The notes: a model not told the origin generated them from the letters alone. A stretch of DNA of 64,000 bases from Aphrophora alni (GCA_963513935.1 OY740767.1:152464431-152528430); one strand, 5' to 3'. Shown: positions 38,035 through 50,094, counted from the first letter of the stretch. Translations and numbers: made by a program.

Positions 38035-38610
38035 ATGCTAGCTAGTTGTGCACTTGAGTATTAAGGGTCTCTTAGTTAGTGCTAGCTAGGTGTGCACTAC
38101 AGTAATAAGGGTCTCTTAGTTGGTGCTAGCTAGTTGTGCACTTGATATTAAGGGTCTCTTAGTTGGTGCTAGCTAGGTGTGCTATAGAGTATTAAGGGTC
38201 TCTTAGTTGGTGCTAGCTAGGTGTGCACTAGAGTATTAAGGGTCTCTTAGTTGGTGCTAGCTAGTTGTGCACTTGAGTAATAAGAGTCTCTTAGTTGGTG
38301 CTAGCTAGTTGTGCACTTGAGTATTAAGGGTCACTTAGTTGGTGCTAGCTAGTTGTGCACTTGAGTAATAAGAGTCTCTTAGTTGGTGCTAGCTAGTTGT
38401 GCACTTGAGTATTAAGGGTCTCTTAGATGGTGCTAGCTAGTTGTGCACTTGAGTAATAAGAGTCTCTTAGTTGGTGCTAGCTAGTTGTGCACTTGAGTAT
38501 TAAGGGTCACTTAGTTGGTGCTAGCTAGTTGTGCACTAGAGTAATAAGGGTCACTTAGTTGGTGCTAGCTAGGTGTGCACTTGAGTATTAAGGGTCTCTT
38601 AGTTGGTGCT
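38035..38610. repeat. 44-bp minisatellite, about 13 copies
   Basis: The unit contains TTAGTTGGTGCTAGCTAG, TTGTGCACTTGAGTA and TTAAGGGTCTC. Variants include GGTGTGCACT, AATAAGAGTCTC and GGGTCACTT, arranged as mixed higher-order patterns. Each unit carries the palindromes GCTAGC and GTGCAC. The array stops about 22 bases before the acceptor of the 68-base exon at 38633, so it occupies the branch-point and polypyrimidine approach of that intron. Confidence 0.95.
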
Positions 38611-38632
38611 ATTTATTTTATTTTTGTTTTAG

Positions 38633-38700
38633 GGAATCATCAGAGCAAAATTTTGTACAATGTGTGAACATGACTCATTTTGAAAAAGACAAATGTGCAG
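38633..38700 (+). CDS. 68-base internal exon
   Basis: The acceptor TTTTTGTTTTAG ends at 38632 and the donor is GTGAGT after 38700. The first G completes the Arg codon left by the previous exon, then 22 codons read ESSEQNFVQCVNMTHFEKDK plus CA, and one base is left over. It is squeezed between a 44-bp minisatellite whose last unit stops about 22 bases upstream and a pogo-type element starting 46 bases downstream. Without the phase match on both sides it would be easy to miss. Confidence 0.75.
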
Positions 38701-38745
38701 GTGAGTTAACCATTAAATGTTTAAAGTTATTGTATTTTGTTAGTA

Positions 38746-39439
38746 CAGTAGAGTCCCGCAAACTCAGCGTAATGTGGACTGGAAGTGTGCCGAGTTTGTG
38801 AAATCCGGGGTATCGGGAATAAGGGCAATAAATAAATATTAATTGAAACACCAAAGCGGCGACGATATCAAACAACTTTGTCGATAGCGGTATCCCATTG
38901 TTGGCGGTGTAAAAACACTGCGGCACCAAAGCGGCGCATCAAACGACTTTTTCGATAGCGGTATCCCATTGTCGGCGGCGTAAAAACACCGCGGCATTGG
39001 CACCCGTCGGTATAGCAGACATACACCTGCAAAAACGTTTGATAGACCGCTTTTTTTCCACAAATCAATTTAGTATACATTATGGAAAATATAACATTTC
39101 TTTTCGGTTTTCTTTGACGAGCTATGATCTACGCACAGTATATACAGTAAATAAAAATGAGCGAGTTACGAAAACGGAAGCGTGTGTTGGTTTCGTTTGA
39201 GACGCGGTTAAATGTGTTTTAAAGACTTGACAGAGGAGAATCTGTAAAAAAGCTTTGTGACGAGTTTAACGTGGGAAAAGTACCATCAACGATTCGAGCG
39301 ATCGAAGTTAATGCCCGCTTTGGGATCTGCCGAACTTTTACGAACATCGCTGTTTTTAGCAATATATTTTTTCCCATCGGGGGCGCCGAGTAATCCGGAC
39401 TGCCGGGTTATCGAGTGCCGAGTTTGCGAGACTTTACTG
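38746..39439 (+). mobile_element. 694-bp pogo-type element, internally deleted
   Basis: Terminal repeats CAGTAGAGTCCCGCAAACTC and CAGTAAAGTCTCGCAAACTC (right end, reversed) are flanked by TA at 38744-38745 and 39440-39441. A + strand relic from about 39157 reads MSELRKRKRVLVSFETRLNV, then RLDRGESVKKLCDEFNVGK, the CENP-B/pogo helix-turn-helix. The DDE part is deleted. A 75-bp CpG-bearing unit is duplicated in tandem at about 38851-38925 and 38927-39000. It starts 46 bases after the 38700 exon end. Confidence 0.85.
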
Positions 39440-40079
39440 TATTGTAGTTTGATGCCGTAATTGCCTGTTTCTGTATCAGACAAGTACCATATAATTTTAA
39501 TTTTATTCAGTTCTGTTAGTGTCCCAACAGTTGAGATATGTATAATACAAGACATATTTCAAAAGTTAGGGTCATAGGCCTACTGTTATAAAAGGAGAAC
39601 AATTTAGAAAATGAAAAATTTATTAGTGGTTCCAAATACATACAAACTTTTGTTTGTTGGAGTTTTAATGCGAAAAACCATTGCAATCATTATTGCCTAC
39701 ACATACAAACTTGAGGCTTTCAAGCTCAGTGAAATTGGCAGTCCGGATACTAGGCCTGTCACTCCTCTTTTCATCGTGAACATTTAAACAACCTTTGTTA
39801 CATTTGCAACACCATTGCTTCACTTTTTCTTTATGCATTGCACTAGACCCATATGTTTCACACTATGTATTTCAACAACACTATGTCCTCTAGATAACGT
39901 AATCATTAATCGGGCTTCACAACTTTTTTCCTGTGTAACAAAGGTAAAAAGCTCTGTCATCCAACTACAGGAGATGTATCCCCAGAAGTGTGGAGCTCAC
40001 ATTCACTGAAACCACCTCCCCCATACGATCCTTAAAACTCCACCTGCAACTGTAAGCAACATTTCTTCTGGTGAAATAT
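39440..40079. other. Intron sequence, probable 3' part of the R1-type LINE
   Basis: Read on the minus strand it may continue the LINE at 40080-42000, but no motif is clear here. Confidence 0.3.
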
Positions 40080-42000
40080 CTTCCTATCATTTATAGTGGA
40101 TATATGTTGTGCTGCTATCACTACTCTTATCATGCATTTTATTTTCTGTCGTATCACCATGTTGTCATGTGAAACTTCTACTTATATTTCTTTACTCCTT
40201 GCCCAGATTGAAATCAATATGCTTTTGAGATATGATCCTTTAGTGTATTCCTCCATGATTGCCCAGTCTTCTTTCTTCTCCAGCAAAATCTCTATTAGAA
40301 TAGTTCTGTCCCAAAGCTTTCAGAAGATGTTCACGATCAATCTGCCACCTCGGGCACTGAAATAATGTGTGCTCTACTATATCACACACTCCACATTTTA
40401 GACATTAGGGTTGCCCCTAGTCAAATGTAAGGGCTTGGGTCAAGTGATAACGTAACTCGCCATGTCTACTATCCAACCATGTCCTACAGCAAATTTATGT
40501 CAAATTGTGGTATTTGTTTCTTTCGTCCATCTGGACTGTCACATAGTACCTCTTCTCTTACAGCCTTGCCATTATCCATTATACCTCTTTCCTGTAAGCA
40601 AATCGACCGGAGGTACCCCAGCTATCACTGCAGCCAATGTGCTAATCGACCTATTGCCTACAATAGTTCTCAGTGTTATATCACCACATAATTATATTAG
40701 GAATACATATTTTCTTTCTTTCAAAGTGTGTTCAGATATGGGCTATATATATTTATAAGGAAGAACAGTAAGAATATTGGCATTTTATTAAAACTTCAAA
40801 ATAAGTTATTAGATTAATAAGTTACTGTTTATAAGGAAAGTTGTAGACCTATATTTCCTAAGTTAACAATTATGACTATGATAAATTTATATACATATTT
40901 GATTCGCTGAATTATATTAAACTAAATCAATCTGATATTAAATACAGGTCACAAGTTCATACGTACAATACTAAAAATAGTCACATTATAGAGGTTCCGT
41001 ATAGTAGATTAATTGTGACACACACAAATTTTAATGTTTTAAGCTTAAGTCTTTTTTATAAATTACCTGTGGAATTTCAAAACATCCCCATAAAGTTATT
41101 TAAAATTAAATTGTATAAATTTCTATTGGAACATTCGATGTATGATGTAAATAAATTCCTCAGTCCAAACATTGTGATTGATGCTGAATAAAATGTAGTA
41201 TTAAGTTCAACTTTTGTTTACTAACATTACTGACAATGTCTGTTGTATGTTTTACATATTTAATAATAATAATATCCTCCTCAGCAAATTTTTCTATTTC
41301 ACATGTTTAATCACTTTCTTCCAAAATGGAGCCACATATAGCAATTCTGAATATGATGGTGAGTGTATCAACACTCATCTCTTAATAGTTCCGGGGCCTC
41401 CCATATTATTTAGTACCCACTCAAACCACTTTACCACCATCTCCACTCTATAACTATACTCTTCACATGATGATTCATTCTTTAGTTCTCATAAAAAATA
41501 ATACCTAGGTATTTAAGTGACTTCTTAGACTTAATTTCTGGCATTCAGTAGGGTAGCCTCTGTCTTGAAAGGTACCAATTTCAACTGTTTATCTTCCATC
41601 TATCTCCATATGGTTATGATAGATTCATTTAGCAGAACTTCCAGCTCCCATCTACATCTGTCTCTAACTATGATCACAAGATTATCAGCATTCCGAAATT
41701 AATTGCACACCTTTTGGTAGCTCAATCATAATAAATATTCCAAAGGAATGGTCCTAGGACCGACCCCTGCAGCATGCTACAAATGATCTCAAATTTTGAC
41801 CGTCCTGCTGTTCAGGTAGCTTATTGCAACCTCAACAAATGTGACAGGACATCACTTCTCCTTAGCTCAGTCATAACCCAGGGTGCCGAGTTTAACACAT
41901 TTTTCACATCTAGGGTAGCTAAAGCGCAAAAATCGTAATTCTTCTAGCTTCCACTGTTGGCTGCTAACACTCATCTATATACTTATTTATATACAGTTCA
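40080..42000 (-). pseudogene. Decayed R1-clade-like LINE, split by another insertion
   Basis: On the minus strand from about 41920: KNVLNSAPWVMTELRRSDVL, then QGSVLGPFLWNIYYD near 41770, an active-site relic RNADNLVI in place of the usual F/YADD, PFKTEATLLNARN, and NMGGPGTIKR and YVAPFWKKVI near 41400-41320. After an unrelated insert the match resumes at about 40680 (DITLRTIVGNRSISTLAAVI) and ends with a Cys-His zone and HTLFQCPRWQIDREHLLKAL near 40330. Frameshifts throughout; inactive. Antisense to the host gene. Confidence 0.65.
40930..41275 (+). mobile_element. LINE 3' end (CR1-like) inserted in the R1-type LINE
   Basis: On the + strand the C-terminal coding end reads RLIVTHTNFNVLSLSLFYKL, then PVEFQNIPIKLFKIKLYKFL and NKFLSPNIVIDAE before TAA at about 41189. 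This is the N-x-LP...IK...FK-x-L-x-FL pattern closing CR1/Jockey-superfamily proteins. A short UTR ends in TAATAATAATAATA, a typical microsatellite tail. Immediately after it the host LINE frame resumes, so this copy inserted later and is 5' truncated; the left edge is uncertain (about 40780-40930). Confidence 0.6.
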
Positions 42001-42626
42001 TCTACATTAATGGTTTGTGAAAAAGAATGAAAGCAAATTTCTCAGAAATTCAGAAGTTCATGTGAATGATACTTGACCAAAAAATAGTTTCCAATCTAAA
42101 TTCTTTACCCTAAGCAAAACTAAAAAAGGAGTTAATTCGGTGGGTTTTAAATTATTTAACAAATAATCACAAGTAGTTAAAAATGAGAATAATATAAATA
42201 AGTTTAAATGTTTTTGTTTGTGAATTTAAGATGTATTTTGATGGTGAAGCTCCATTTGTTGTATTTGTTTATTATAAATTTGTTCCATCACTGTAAATCT
42301 AGTGTGTCAATTGGTGTTAAATTGTTGTTTCTTTTATCATATAAAAGTACTTGTCCTGAAAATGTTTGAATATTTATTAGTTTTATATTATTATCATTTT
42401 GCTGTGGAATGAACTATTTATTGTTGGTTCTCAGTCTTAAACATTGTTTTAAGAAAAAAATAATTGTTTATTATTGCTATTGTTGTTGAAGTAAGATGAA
42501 AAGCCAGTTTTTTGGTAGTAGGTTAGTTTAAATAAGAAAATTTGACTACAGGTCATACAAATGTATTTTTTGTTTGCGACCAATAAATAAATAAATTACA
42601 CATTCACCTGCTCTTAATGTTCTTAT
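42001..42626. other. Intron sequence, possibly a LINE 3' UTR
   Basis: AT-rich. The stretch ending CGACCAATAAATAAATAAAT near 42578-42595 looks like the tail of a non-LTR element. Confidence 0.3.
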
Positions 42627-42639
42627 TTGCATAGTACAT

Positions 42640-43930
42640 GGACGTACTTATACTTGTATTTACGTATTATGATGGAAAATAATGTAAACACAAATTTACT
42701 ATGGCTTGACATAAGTAGTATAATTAGCAGGAGTCGTTACACTGAACATGGGTTGCATTTCAATAATAAAGGAAAAGAGGTGATGCGTGGTACATTGAGT
42801 GTAGCCTTGAACACAAGAGGTAAACACATCAGGGGGCAAGGATTACTTTAAAAACGCTTTACTCCCGAAGCTACTTGTGAACGGCAGTTGGTGAATTCGC
42901 AATTAATAAGTGACAATGAAAAAAACTGTATAATAATTTTAAGAGATGTAGATTCTTAAATGTTAGTGATGCTAAGGGTTATGGGGGAGACAATGTATAC
43001 GAGGTCACATCAATTGGTTGTCAAGAGGCAGGGACTTTTAAAAAAAATTATTCATCAGAATGCACAATTTTCCTACTAATAAGATTTTGATTTAAATATT
43101 TTTGGTGCCGAAATGAGTCCCAATGTTTTTGTAATTACAGAGCATGGGTTCAATAATCATAACATTGATTGTTTTAATTTGAAAGAGTATAATTTAGTAA
43201 GTCAGTTTTCTAGAATGTTCTTTTTTCCATCGAAGGAAATACATTTTGATAATTTTAAGATTGTTGAGTTTCTTTCTATCTAAAAGGATTTTGAAGTAAC
43301 AGGGACCAAATTTAGTTGCAAGAGTGAAGTAGTGGTCGTAATAGGGTTATATCGAGCTCTGAGTGAAACCATCGATTAACTTTTTCTTGATCATTTTGAT
43401 TTACCGTTGCAAACATTATGTTTTAATAGTTTCAAGTTTATTATATGTGATGACTTGAACATTAATGTGTTAAGTAAATATAGGTGCTCGACAGATTGCG
43501 AGACCTTTTGGCTACCATAATCTTAAATGGTGAAGAGACTCTCCCACTAGAGTGGTGGGGGTTCCTTTTCAACAGTAATAGATAATATTATCAAATGTCC
43601 CTAATGATTTTTTAATTCAGTTTGCAGATGATACAACACTAAGACTTCAAGCAGATTCTGTTCAACAATTTGAGCAGAATGCTTTTATGCAAGTCAATGC
43701 TACTGCTGTATTTTGCTGTAAACAATTTAGTAATCAATCCATGTAAAATTAAGTTCATACTTCAGTAGAAACCATAGATTAAAAAAATAAGACACTAAGT
43801 GTCATGCTAGGTGATAGTATACTTGAAGAAGTGCAATCAATATAATTTTTAGGTCTTCAAATTGATGACAAGGTGACCTGGTTTGACCACATTAGCAGCC
43901 TTAAAACCATAGATAATAATGACACAAGCA
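42640..43930 (+). pseudogene. CR1-like LINE with SGNH-type ORF1 tail, internally deleted
   Basis: The first frame (42627-42851) contains SRYTEHGLHFNNKGKEVM, the C-terminal D/E-x2-H block of an SGNH hydrolase as found in ORF1 of some CR1-like LINEs. Next come endonuclease relics (VFVITEHGFNNHNIDCFNLK near 43130; FEVTGTKFSCKSEVVVVIG near 43290; FIICDDLNINVLSKY near 43440), then, without the RT fingers, the palm motif IQFADDTTLRLQADSVQQFE (about 43615) and FLGLQIDDKVTWFDHI near 43850. About 1 kb of RT is therefore deleted. Several stops; dead. Confidence 0.65.
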
Positions 43931-44283
43931 AAGCAGGTTTAGGCTCTATGGTAAATATATAAATATTTTTGGATAATAATTAATTTTCATTTTTTGTTGA
44001 CAACTAATGAACTGACATTTTTGGTGACTAAGAATTTTCATTATTTTTATTTGGTTTTGAAGATAGATGGATGAGAGAGTTTGTGGAATATTATTGCACT
44101 ATTTATTTTTTAATTATTTGTAAGCATTAAATGTATTTTTTATTTTTGTTTAAAGAAAATAACTTTTGCTAATTGTATTTGTTATGATGAATTTCATTGC
44201 AACTTGTTTTCTATGTAATTATTGTCTATTTCTAATGCATTTTAAAAATACAATTCGTGTATAGGTTATGTTTTCTTTTGCAG

Positions 44284-44338
44284 TTGGTTGGAAAGGAAAA
44301 CTAAAATCTAAAGGAACTGCTTCACCGCAGCAACTAAG
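44284..44338 (+). CDS. 55-base internal exon
   Basis: The acceptor TTTTCTTTTGCAG ends at 44283 and the donor is GTACAA after 44338. Two bases complete a Val codon, then 17 codons read GWKGKLKSKGTASPQQL, and two bases of an Arg codon remain. It is basic and Ser/Thr-bearing and probably part of a flexible linker. Phase agrees with both neighbours. A decayed LINE ends about 350 bases upstream. Confidence 0.7.
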
Positions 44339-45446
44339 GTACAAAAATAACAATAATAAATTATTTATGTTTACAACTATCATTCATCATTATAGAGAAA
44401 CAGTATAGTGATTGGAAAAGAGTCATATTGAAGATTTTCTTGATAAGTGTTTTTTGATACCCATGAGTTCAGTAAAGTTTTACAAAATTTCTGTTCATCC
44501 TTTAGCTTTTTTTGTTATAAAAGGAGGATTTCTCAGTAAGTATTATTATGTCCTTTTTTATTAATATTGGTACAAATAGATTTTTTGAATTCCTATTATT
44601 TCATTATTTCTTTTGTGGCAGGTAAAAGCCACAATTAGCCCATGGGTCCTTATTTGTCTACATGTGAGGTCCAGATGTTCTTGCCCCTTACATAAAAAGT
44701 CCTTATTTGTGAGTCACATCTTCTAACATCTTCCAGCAAATGTGCTCTTGGCTGCAAGACTCCTCAATTAATAATGCAAAAACTTTACACAAACGTTCTA
44801 AATCACCCATCCTCAAAACCAAATAAAAGCGAACCAAAACTATGATAAAAAATATCAGTTCGGCAGTTGTCAATCACAAAGTGAAATGAACCACGGACAC
44901 GGTTTTTGAAAAAAATTTTTATTTAAATAAGAACTTAAACTTTCTTTGCTCGTGTTGTAAACACAGTAACATAGGTAACGGAACTGAAAATAAACTCATC
45001 AGAGAAAAATCATATATTTATTTATTTAAATCAGTGATCCGAATGATGTAGGTTCAATTGTTGTTCTCTTGTAACTGATTGGTTAGTTGTAGAATTTACT
45101 AAATTATTTTTATATGATTTTTGCTAACAATTAAATGGTATTTATAATGAATTTACAGTTCACAACAATTATTGTATTGAAAAGTACGTGAATTTAATAA
45201 AAACTCTAAACAGCTTGACAATATGTGATTAACACAAAGGTATCCAAGTTAAGTTAAGTTTATCTCATTGTCAAGAATTATTTGTAAAATTTAAATGAAA
45301 TCAATTTACCCAAAACCAGCTTATCAGAAGGTGAAATAGACAATAAAACCATCGGCTTCTAGAATATTAGTAATGATCATATTGCTTCACTATTAATTTT
45401 AGATAAATTTTTTTTGAGTTAATTATCAAATGTTATTTATGTTTAG
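44339..45446. repeat. Intron sequence with a shared repeat piece
   Basis: About 44800-44890 (AACCAAAACTAT..., GTTGTCAATCACAAAGTGAAA) is a diverged copy of 25765-25830, next to the Penelope-like copy there. The rest is AT-rich and unassigned. Confidence 0.4.
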
Positions 45447-45511
45447 GAATTTCAGTGGAGATGGTATTTCTAGTAACAATGCTATTCCCGGCAGGGTTTC
45501 TCAACACATGA
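45447..45511 (+). CDS. 65-base internal exon
   Basis: The acceptor TTATGTTTAG ends at 45446 and the donor is GTAAGT after 45511. One base completes an Arg codon, then 21 codons read NFSGDGISSNNAIPGRVSQH plus M, and one base is left. Low-complexity, polar linker sequence. Both phases fit. The donor is a perfect GTAAGT. Confidence 0.7.
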
Positions 45512-46231
45512 GTAAGTGTTTTTATCATAAGTAAACTTTAAATAATTTGTTGCATGTATTCCTTAACCCTAGATCAGGCAAAACTTAGCAATGTTAATTT
45601 TCATCGTTTGTTTAAAAATTAATAAAATATATTATTTTTATACAAAACCTAACTTATAAGATATCATTTTTCTCAGAAAGTTTCAAATTTTTGAAACGGT
45701 TTTGGAGTGACAACGACTCTTTTAAACTTATAAACGATGATTATCTTTTTAATTTATTCTTCGGAGATTATTATTAATTACTTATACAAAAAAAAAAGAC
45801 GCAGATACTATTTTATTTTGACGTTTGATCTCGGCTAAATCTTTCACAACGATCTTCTTTTCTACTAAAGAAACACTTGCTCCGGAACTCCTTCCTTCAA
45901 TCAGTTAACAACCAAAAAGAACCTCTTGCGCTTCTCTTCCACCCCTATTTATAAGTTCTAATTTCAAACGCTTTCTTCCGATCCTCTTCCTTGATTATTT
46001 TATTTTAAATCTTTTACGTTATTTCTGGACTGACGCAATTTCTTTCATTGGTCCATTTCAAACATTTTCGGTTGAAGGCATTGACTTTTGGAATGGTTTA
46101 TTTGACTCCTTGAGATCCGTGACTGATGTTAGAATAGTTTTTCTAGCTGTCAACCCTTTCAACTCTTTACAATTTATGGCCTGCCGAGCACTGACCTTTT
46201 GGGAGCCCTCTATTTCGTTATAATACGGTAT
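45512..46231. other. Intron sequence, T/C-rich, unassigned
   Basis: The 45830-46230 part is notably pyrimidine-rich and less AT-rich than its flanks. It may be the non-coding end of the following Penelope-like element. No open frame. Confidence 0.3.
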
Positions 46232-46745
46232 TACATTTTTATTCGGTCAGTGAATTCCTTTGTTGTTTGTCTTTCAGACGCGTTTCGGTATCACAATCTT
46301 CAGTATTAACCATAGAGTTCGTCATTATTTTAAAACATTCATACAAACACATCAAAATTATTGAAATTATCTGAGCTTACCTCTCTTTTCACTGATTTTT
46401 TAATGATATTTAATGGCAGTTTCATATAGGTAATTAGAATAGTAAGATAATTGTTCATTAAGAATTTTTTCTGGGTTTTGTCTGAATGCCTTGTATATTT
46501 CGTACTCTTCTAATGCGCATAATGAACATTCATAACGGTGCACACATATTTAAACATTTTAATTAATTTCTGCGTTTTATTTATTCATTCTTTGGCATTT
46601 GTGTTTGTTTGTACATATGATTTAATATTGAAATAATGACGAACTCTATGGGTAATACTGAAGATAATGGTAATGGGATCACGATCCCGAAACGTGTTTG
46701 AAAGACCAACAACAACAAAGGAAATCACTGACAGAATAAAAAGAT
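46232..46745 (-). mobile_element. Short Penelope-like element between inverted terminal repeats
   Basis: Arms of about 105 bases (46232-46336 and 46630-46740) are inverted copies. Between them the minus strand encodes CSLCALEEYEIYKAFRQNP, then EKILNEQLSYYSNYLYETAI, and stops at about 46404, the Penelope-like C-terminus. Each arm carries the end motif (+ copy CTGAAGATAATGG..., hairpin GGGATCACGATCCC, GAAACG at 46658-46693). This fits the inverted pseudo-LTR layout known for such elements, with only about 45 codons left between. Confidence 0.65.
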
Positions 46746-47764
46746 AATATAGTTTTATTATTAATTTAGTGATTTAAAACGTGACTTGGGTACCAACAAA
46801 ATGAGTAAATCAAATTTAATGTTAGTTCTCTATCTTTCCCAAAATGTCAGTTCAGGAGTTGTTGGTAAAAAACAAAACTTCATCTTTGGAGCTGTTTTAG
46901 AGATGTCACTTCTCAAATTTGTCCGAATTATTATGAGTAGAAATAAAACATTTTTGATTACTAGGCATATTTTAAAAAAATGTTTAGTGTATTAAAAATC
47001 TGTGGGAAAAATTCTATTCTTTATGATCTTTCTAAAGTCTAAAATTTGTCACACTACAGATATTAATTTGTAACTAATGAAATAGTATAAGTATGTAAAA
47101 TGTCAAAATCATCATCATCTTTTGTATGTGAAACATTCTTAAAATTTAATTCCTTTTTATTTAAAATAGTATCTAAAAAAAATAAAATAAAATATATATA
47201 AAAATTAGTAAAACTAGTTCACAAATGTTTCTTGACATAGGTAAAAAAAAAAAATTAAAACTAAGTTATCACAAAAGTATTTTAAACTAATAGTTATTTA
47301 AAAACAGAAAGAAATGAACAATAATATCACATAAACAATTAATATTTCATATAGTGAGCATTTGCAGTATAAGACAAACTACAAACAAAAGCTGTTTTTG
47401 TAAGCAAAACAAAATAATTACTTTATTCTGGAATATAAAACATATTTATTGAATTTCAAATCGACCAAAGTTTATACAAGATAACAATGAAAAAGATTAA
47501 GTTTTGTATGACAAATTTTATTGATTGCTAGTTGAGTGACCACTTACGAAGGACAAATTTGATTCACTAGCTGTAGGGTTCTTTGAATTCATAAATCCAC
47601 AATAAAAAAATAAATAAAAAAAACAAAAAAAAAACAGCTATTCAACATTGAATAAATAGCATCACTAAATTTATCATCTGTTCTAATTGAATAAAATGTT
47701 TAAAAAATTTCTTCGTCCAGAATCATGTTATAAGGTCCAGATCATTCAGTTAAATTTTTTTCAG
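46746..47764. other. AT-rich intron sequence
   Basis: One motif-free frame at 46786-46995; A-rich runs near 47170-47260 and 47600-47635. Nothing recognised before the acceptor at 47764. Confidence 0.4.
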
Positions 47765-47906
47765 GTCCTCATCATAAACAATCAGATACTCGGTGTGTGT
47801 ATTATAAGCATTCTCCTACTGACAGTGAGAGATCAAAGAACCCTGAATGTTTTACACTTCAGGAAAATCAAGGAAATAATTTAGAACCTAAGGCCATTTT
47901 TGACAG
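47765..47906 (+). CDS. 142-base internal exon
   Basis: The acceptor (AATTTTTTTCAG) ends at 47764 and the donor is GTAAAA after 47906. Two bases complete a Ser codon, 46 codons follow starting PHHKQSDTRCVYYKHSPTDS and ending NNLEPKAIFD, and an Arg codon is split. The content is polar and His/Ser-rich with no recognised domain. The next intron, to 61449, is 13.5 kb and is the longest in the gene. It holds mariner, Penelope-like, pogo, piggyBac and LINE remains. Confidence 0.75.
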
Positions 47907-48444
47907 GTAAAACATAAACTTTTTAATTCTTCTTTTTACTGTATCATTCTATGGTGACTTTAAAAGAGTATACCAGAATATTGTCCATATTGTTTCCAAG
48001 TGATAAACTTCATCGTTTTAAACTTATTTATTTACACAATTGATTAATTTAACTACAATAACTTTTAACGAATTTTCATAGGCAGCATCATAAAAACACT
48101 TGTTCCAGGACTTGAAGTATTTCACTAGTCATATAATTTGATACAGTTTGGATACTGTAAAATATAATGTATTTGGTATATGTAATATAATATAGTATTG
48201 TGTAAGTATAAATGAAAAGGTATCCATACTTGAGATTTTGAATTCAACTTTGCTTTGATTAAAATAGTGTTTTTTTATCAATTTTGAACATTTTTATAAA
48301 GGAAAGGCTGTTGAGATTATACCAATTTAAAGGTTTATTTAAGGAAGGAAAAATGGATTTAAATCGATTTTTGGTTGATTTTTAATCAAAGAATTGAATA
48401 AAATGTATTGAATTCTTTTAAATGTTTATAATTTCTACATATTT

Positions 48445-49440
48445 ATGAGATGTGTTCAGAAAGAAAGTAACCTAACCATTTATGAGTAATGGCACTGTAG
48501 CATTAACCGTTCGCATCTATCAAGCAATAATAGATGTCTTTTAACATCTCCTAATGTTTACATATTTTTCTATGTGTTTAAGAAGAATACGTTGTCCCAT
48601 TGATTGTAAAATACAGTGTATTATCTGTTCTACACTCAGTAGCTCGAGTCCACATCATCCTTCATCCTAGAAGATCTTAAAGATATGTCACTATATCATA
48701 GAGAAGATCTTTATACAGATCTTTGAACTTTCTGAAGTTATGCTTCATGTACTACAGTTAGGAGGGGGATAACATCTTGAGCCATATTGTTACTGGTGAA
48801 TAGACATGGACATTTCATGTGACTCCAGGTTCAAAGGCAAGAAGGTGTACTGCATCACCAAGAAACAAATTCAGAAAGGTAAAATCAAATTGCAATATCA
48901 TCTGCATAGTTTTATGTTGGCAGAAAATAAGTTTTGCTGATTTACTACCTACCTTGTGGCAGAACAATAAATGCTGCTTCCTATTGTGAGATTTTGAAGG
49001 AATTGTATAGTGCAATCTTAAACAAAATTGTTTAGTATGCCTAGTCCTAACACTATGTTGCTTCACCATAATGCTTAGCTGGAAATTAAACTTATAATCT
49101 TATTATATTATTTGGATACGAATCATGGGATCAGCTCTAATATAGATATGAATTAGCACCAAGTGTGTTTCATATATTCCTGCACCTGAAACTGTTTCTT
49201 TTCATTCAGCGATTCTACAACGAGCAGCCGAGGTAGGTTGTCTTCATAGCCGGATTCGTTCTCCGATGAGAGAATAGACAAATTGGTCCCTCATTATGAT
49301 AAATACCTCAGTCTGTTAGGAAACTATGTAGAAAACTAGTTAATGTATGTATTTCTTGTAAAAATAAATTTTCTTTTTCATACAGCTAAACGATACTTGG
49401 TTTCTGAACTCGTCTCATATTTATATACTCGTACTTGAAG
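48445..49440 (+). pseudogene. Decayed mariner element
   Basis: It starts near TGTGTTCAGAAAGAAAGTAA, a mariner-like terminus. Broken + frames then give SHIVTGE-TWTFHVTPGSKA (about 48780; first catalytic D region with a stop), FADLLPTLWQNNKC (about 48940), ELAPSVFHIFLHLK (about 49155), and DKLVPHYDKYLSLLGNYVEN ending at a TAG near 49340. This matches the order of a mariner transposase. No clean right terminus found. Confidence 0.65.
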
Positions 49441-50094
49441 GGTAGTTAGTGTGATCCTTTTTTACAAGTTCTCATGCATTCAACATAGCATTTTTTATCA
49501 TAATGTATAATTATGAAGATGTGTAACGTAGATGGTTTATTTGAGACAGAGGGTTTGTGGAATTTAAGTTGAATGAATACTTATTCTGATCATTAATGTT
49601 GAAGCACATTCTGGAATAAATAAATAATTATGATTTTATAATAACAAGGAAAGTGGTGTTTGCTACCGAGCAATCACAGGGATTTAAATTATTGTATACG
49701 GGTATGTAGTTTAATTTAATAATAAACTTCAACCACATTTAATACAAAGTATTTTCCACATATCACAATCAAATATAAAAACAAATACTGGTATTTGAAA
49801 AATATATTTATATTCTTCAAATTATTTTTAACACAATACAGATACACAGATGTACACAATATCCTGGGAATACTGTCAATTAACACAATGTTTAACGAAG
49901 AAAAACAAGAACTTAGTATCTTCAGGTGTGACAATCCTTAGATGATGGCAGATGTTTCTTTAACACTGATCAACTGTGGCCTCGGTTGAAGGTGACAGTC
50001 CTGATAACCTTTAAGCCCAAATTTAATTACTTCAGTCTAATACTATAGTTTAATGTTACAACAGTCGGTACATGATGGAATTCCATGATAATGG
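49441..50094. other. AT-rich intron sequence
   Basis: No recognisable feature; a 72-codon minus frame at 49716-49934 has no motif. Confidence 0.4.

Noticed and set aside
38035..38610. CRISPR-like spaced repeats
   Set aside because: Units are contiguous 44-bp tandem copies with no unique spacers, in eukaryotic DNA; a minisatellite.
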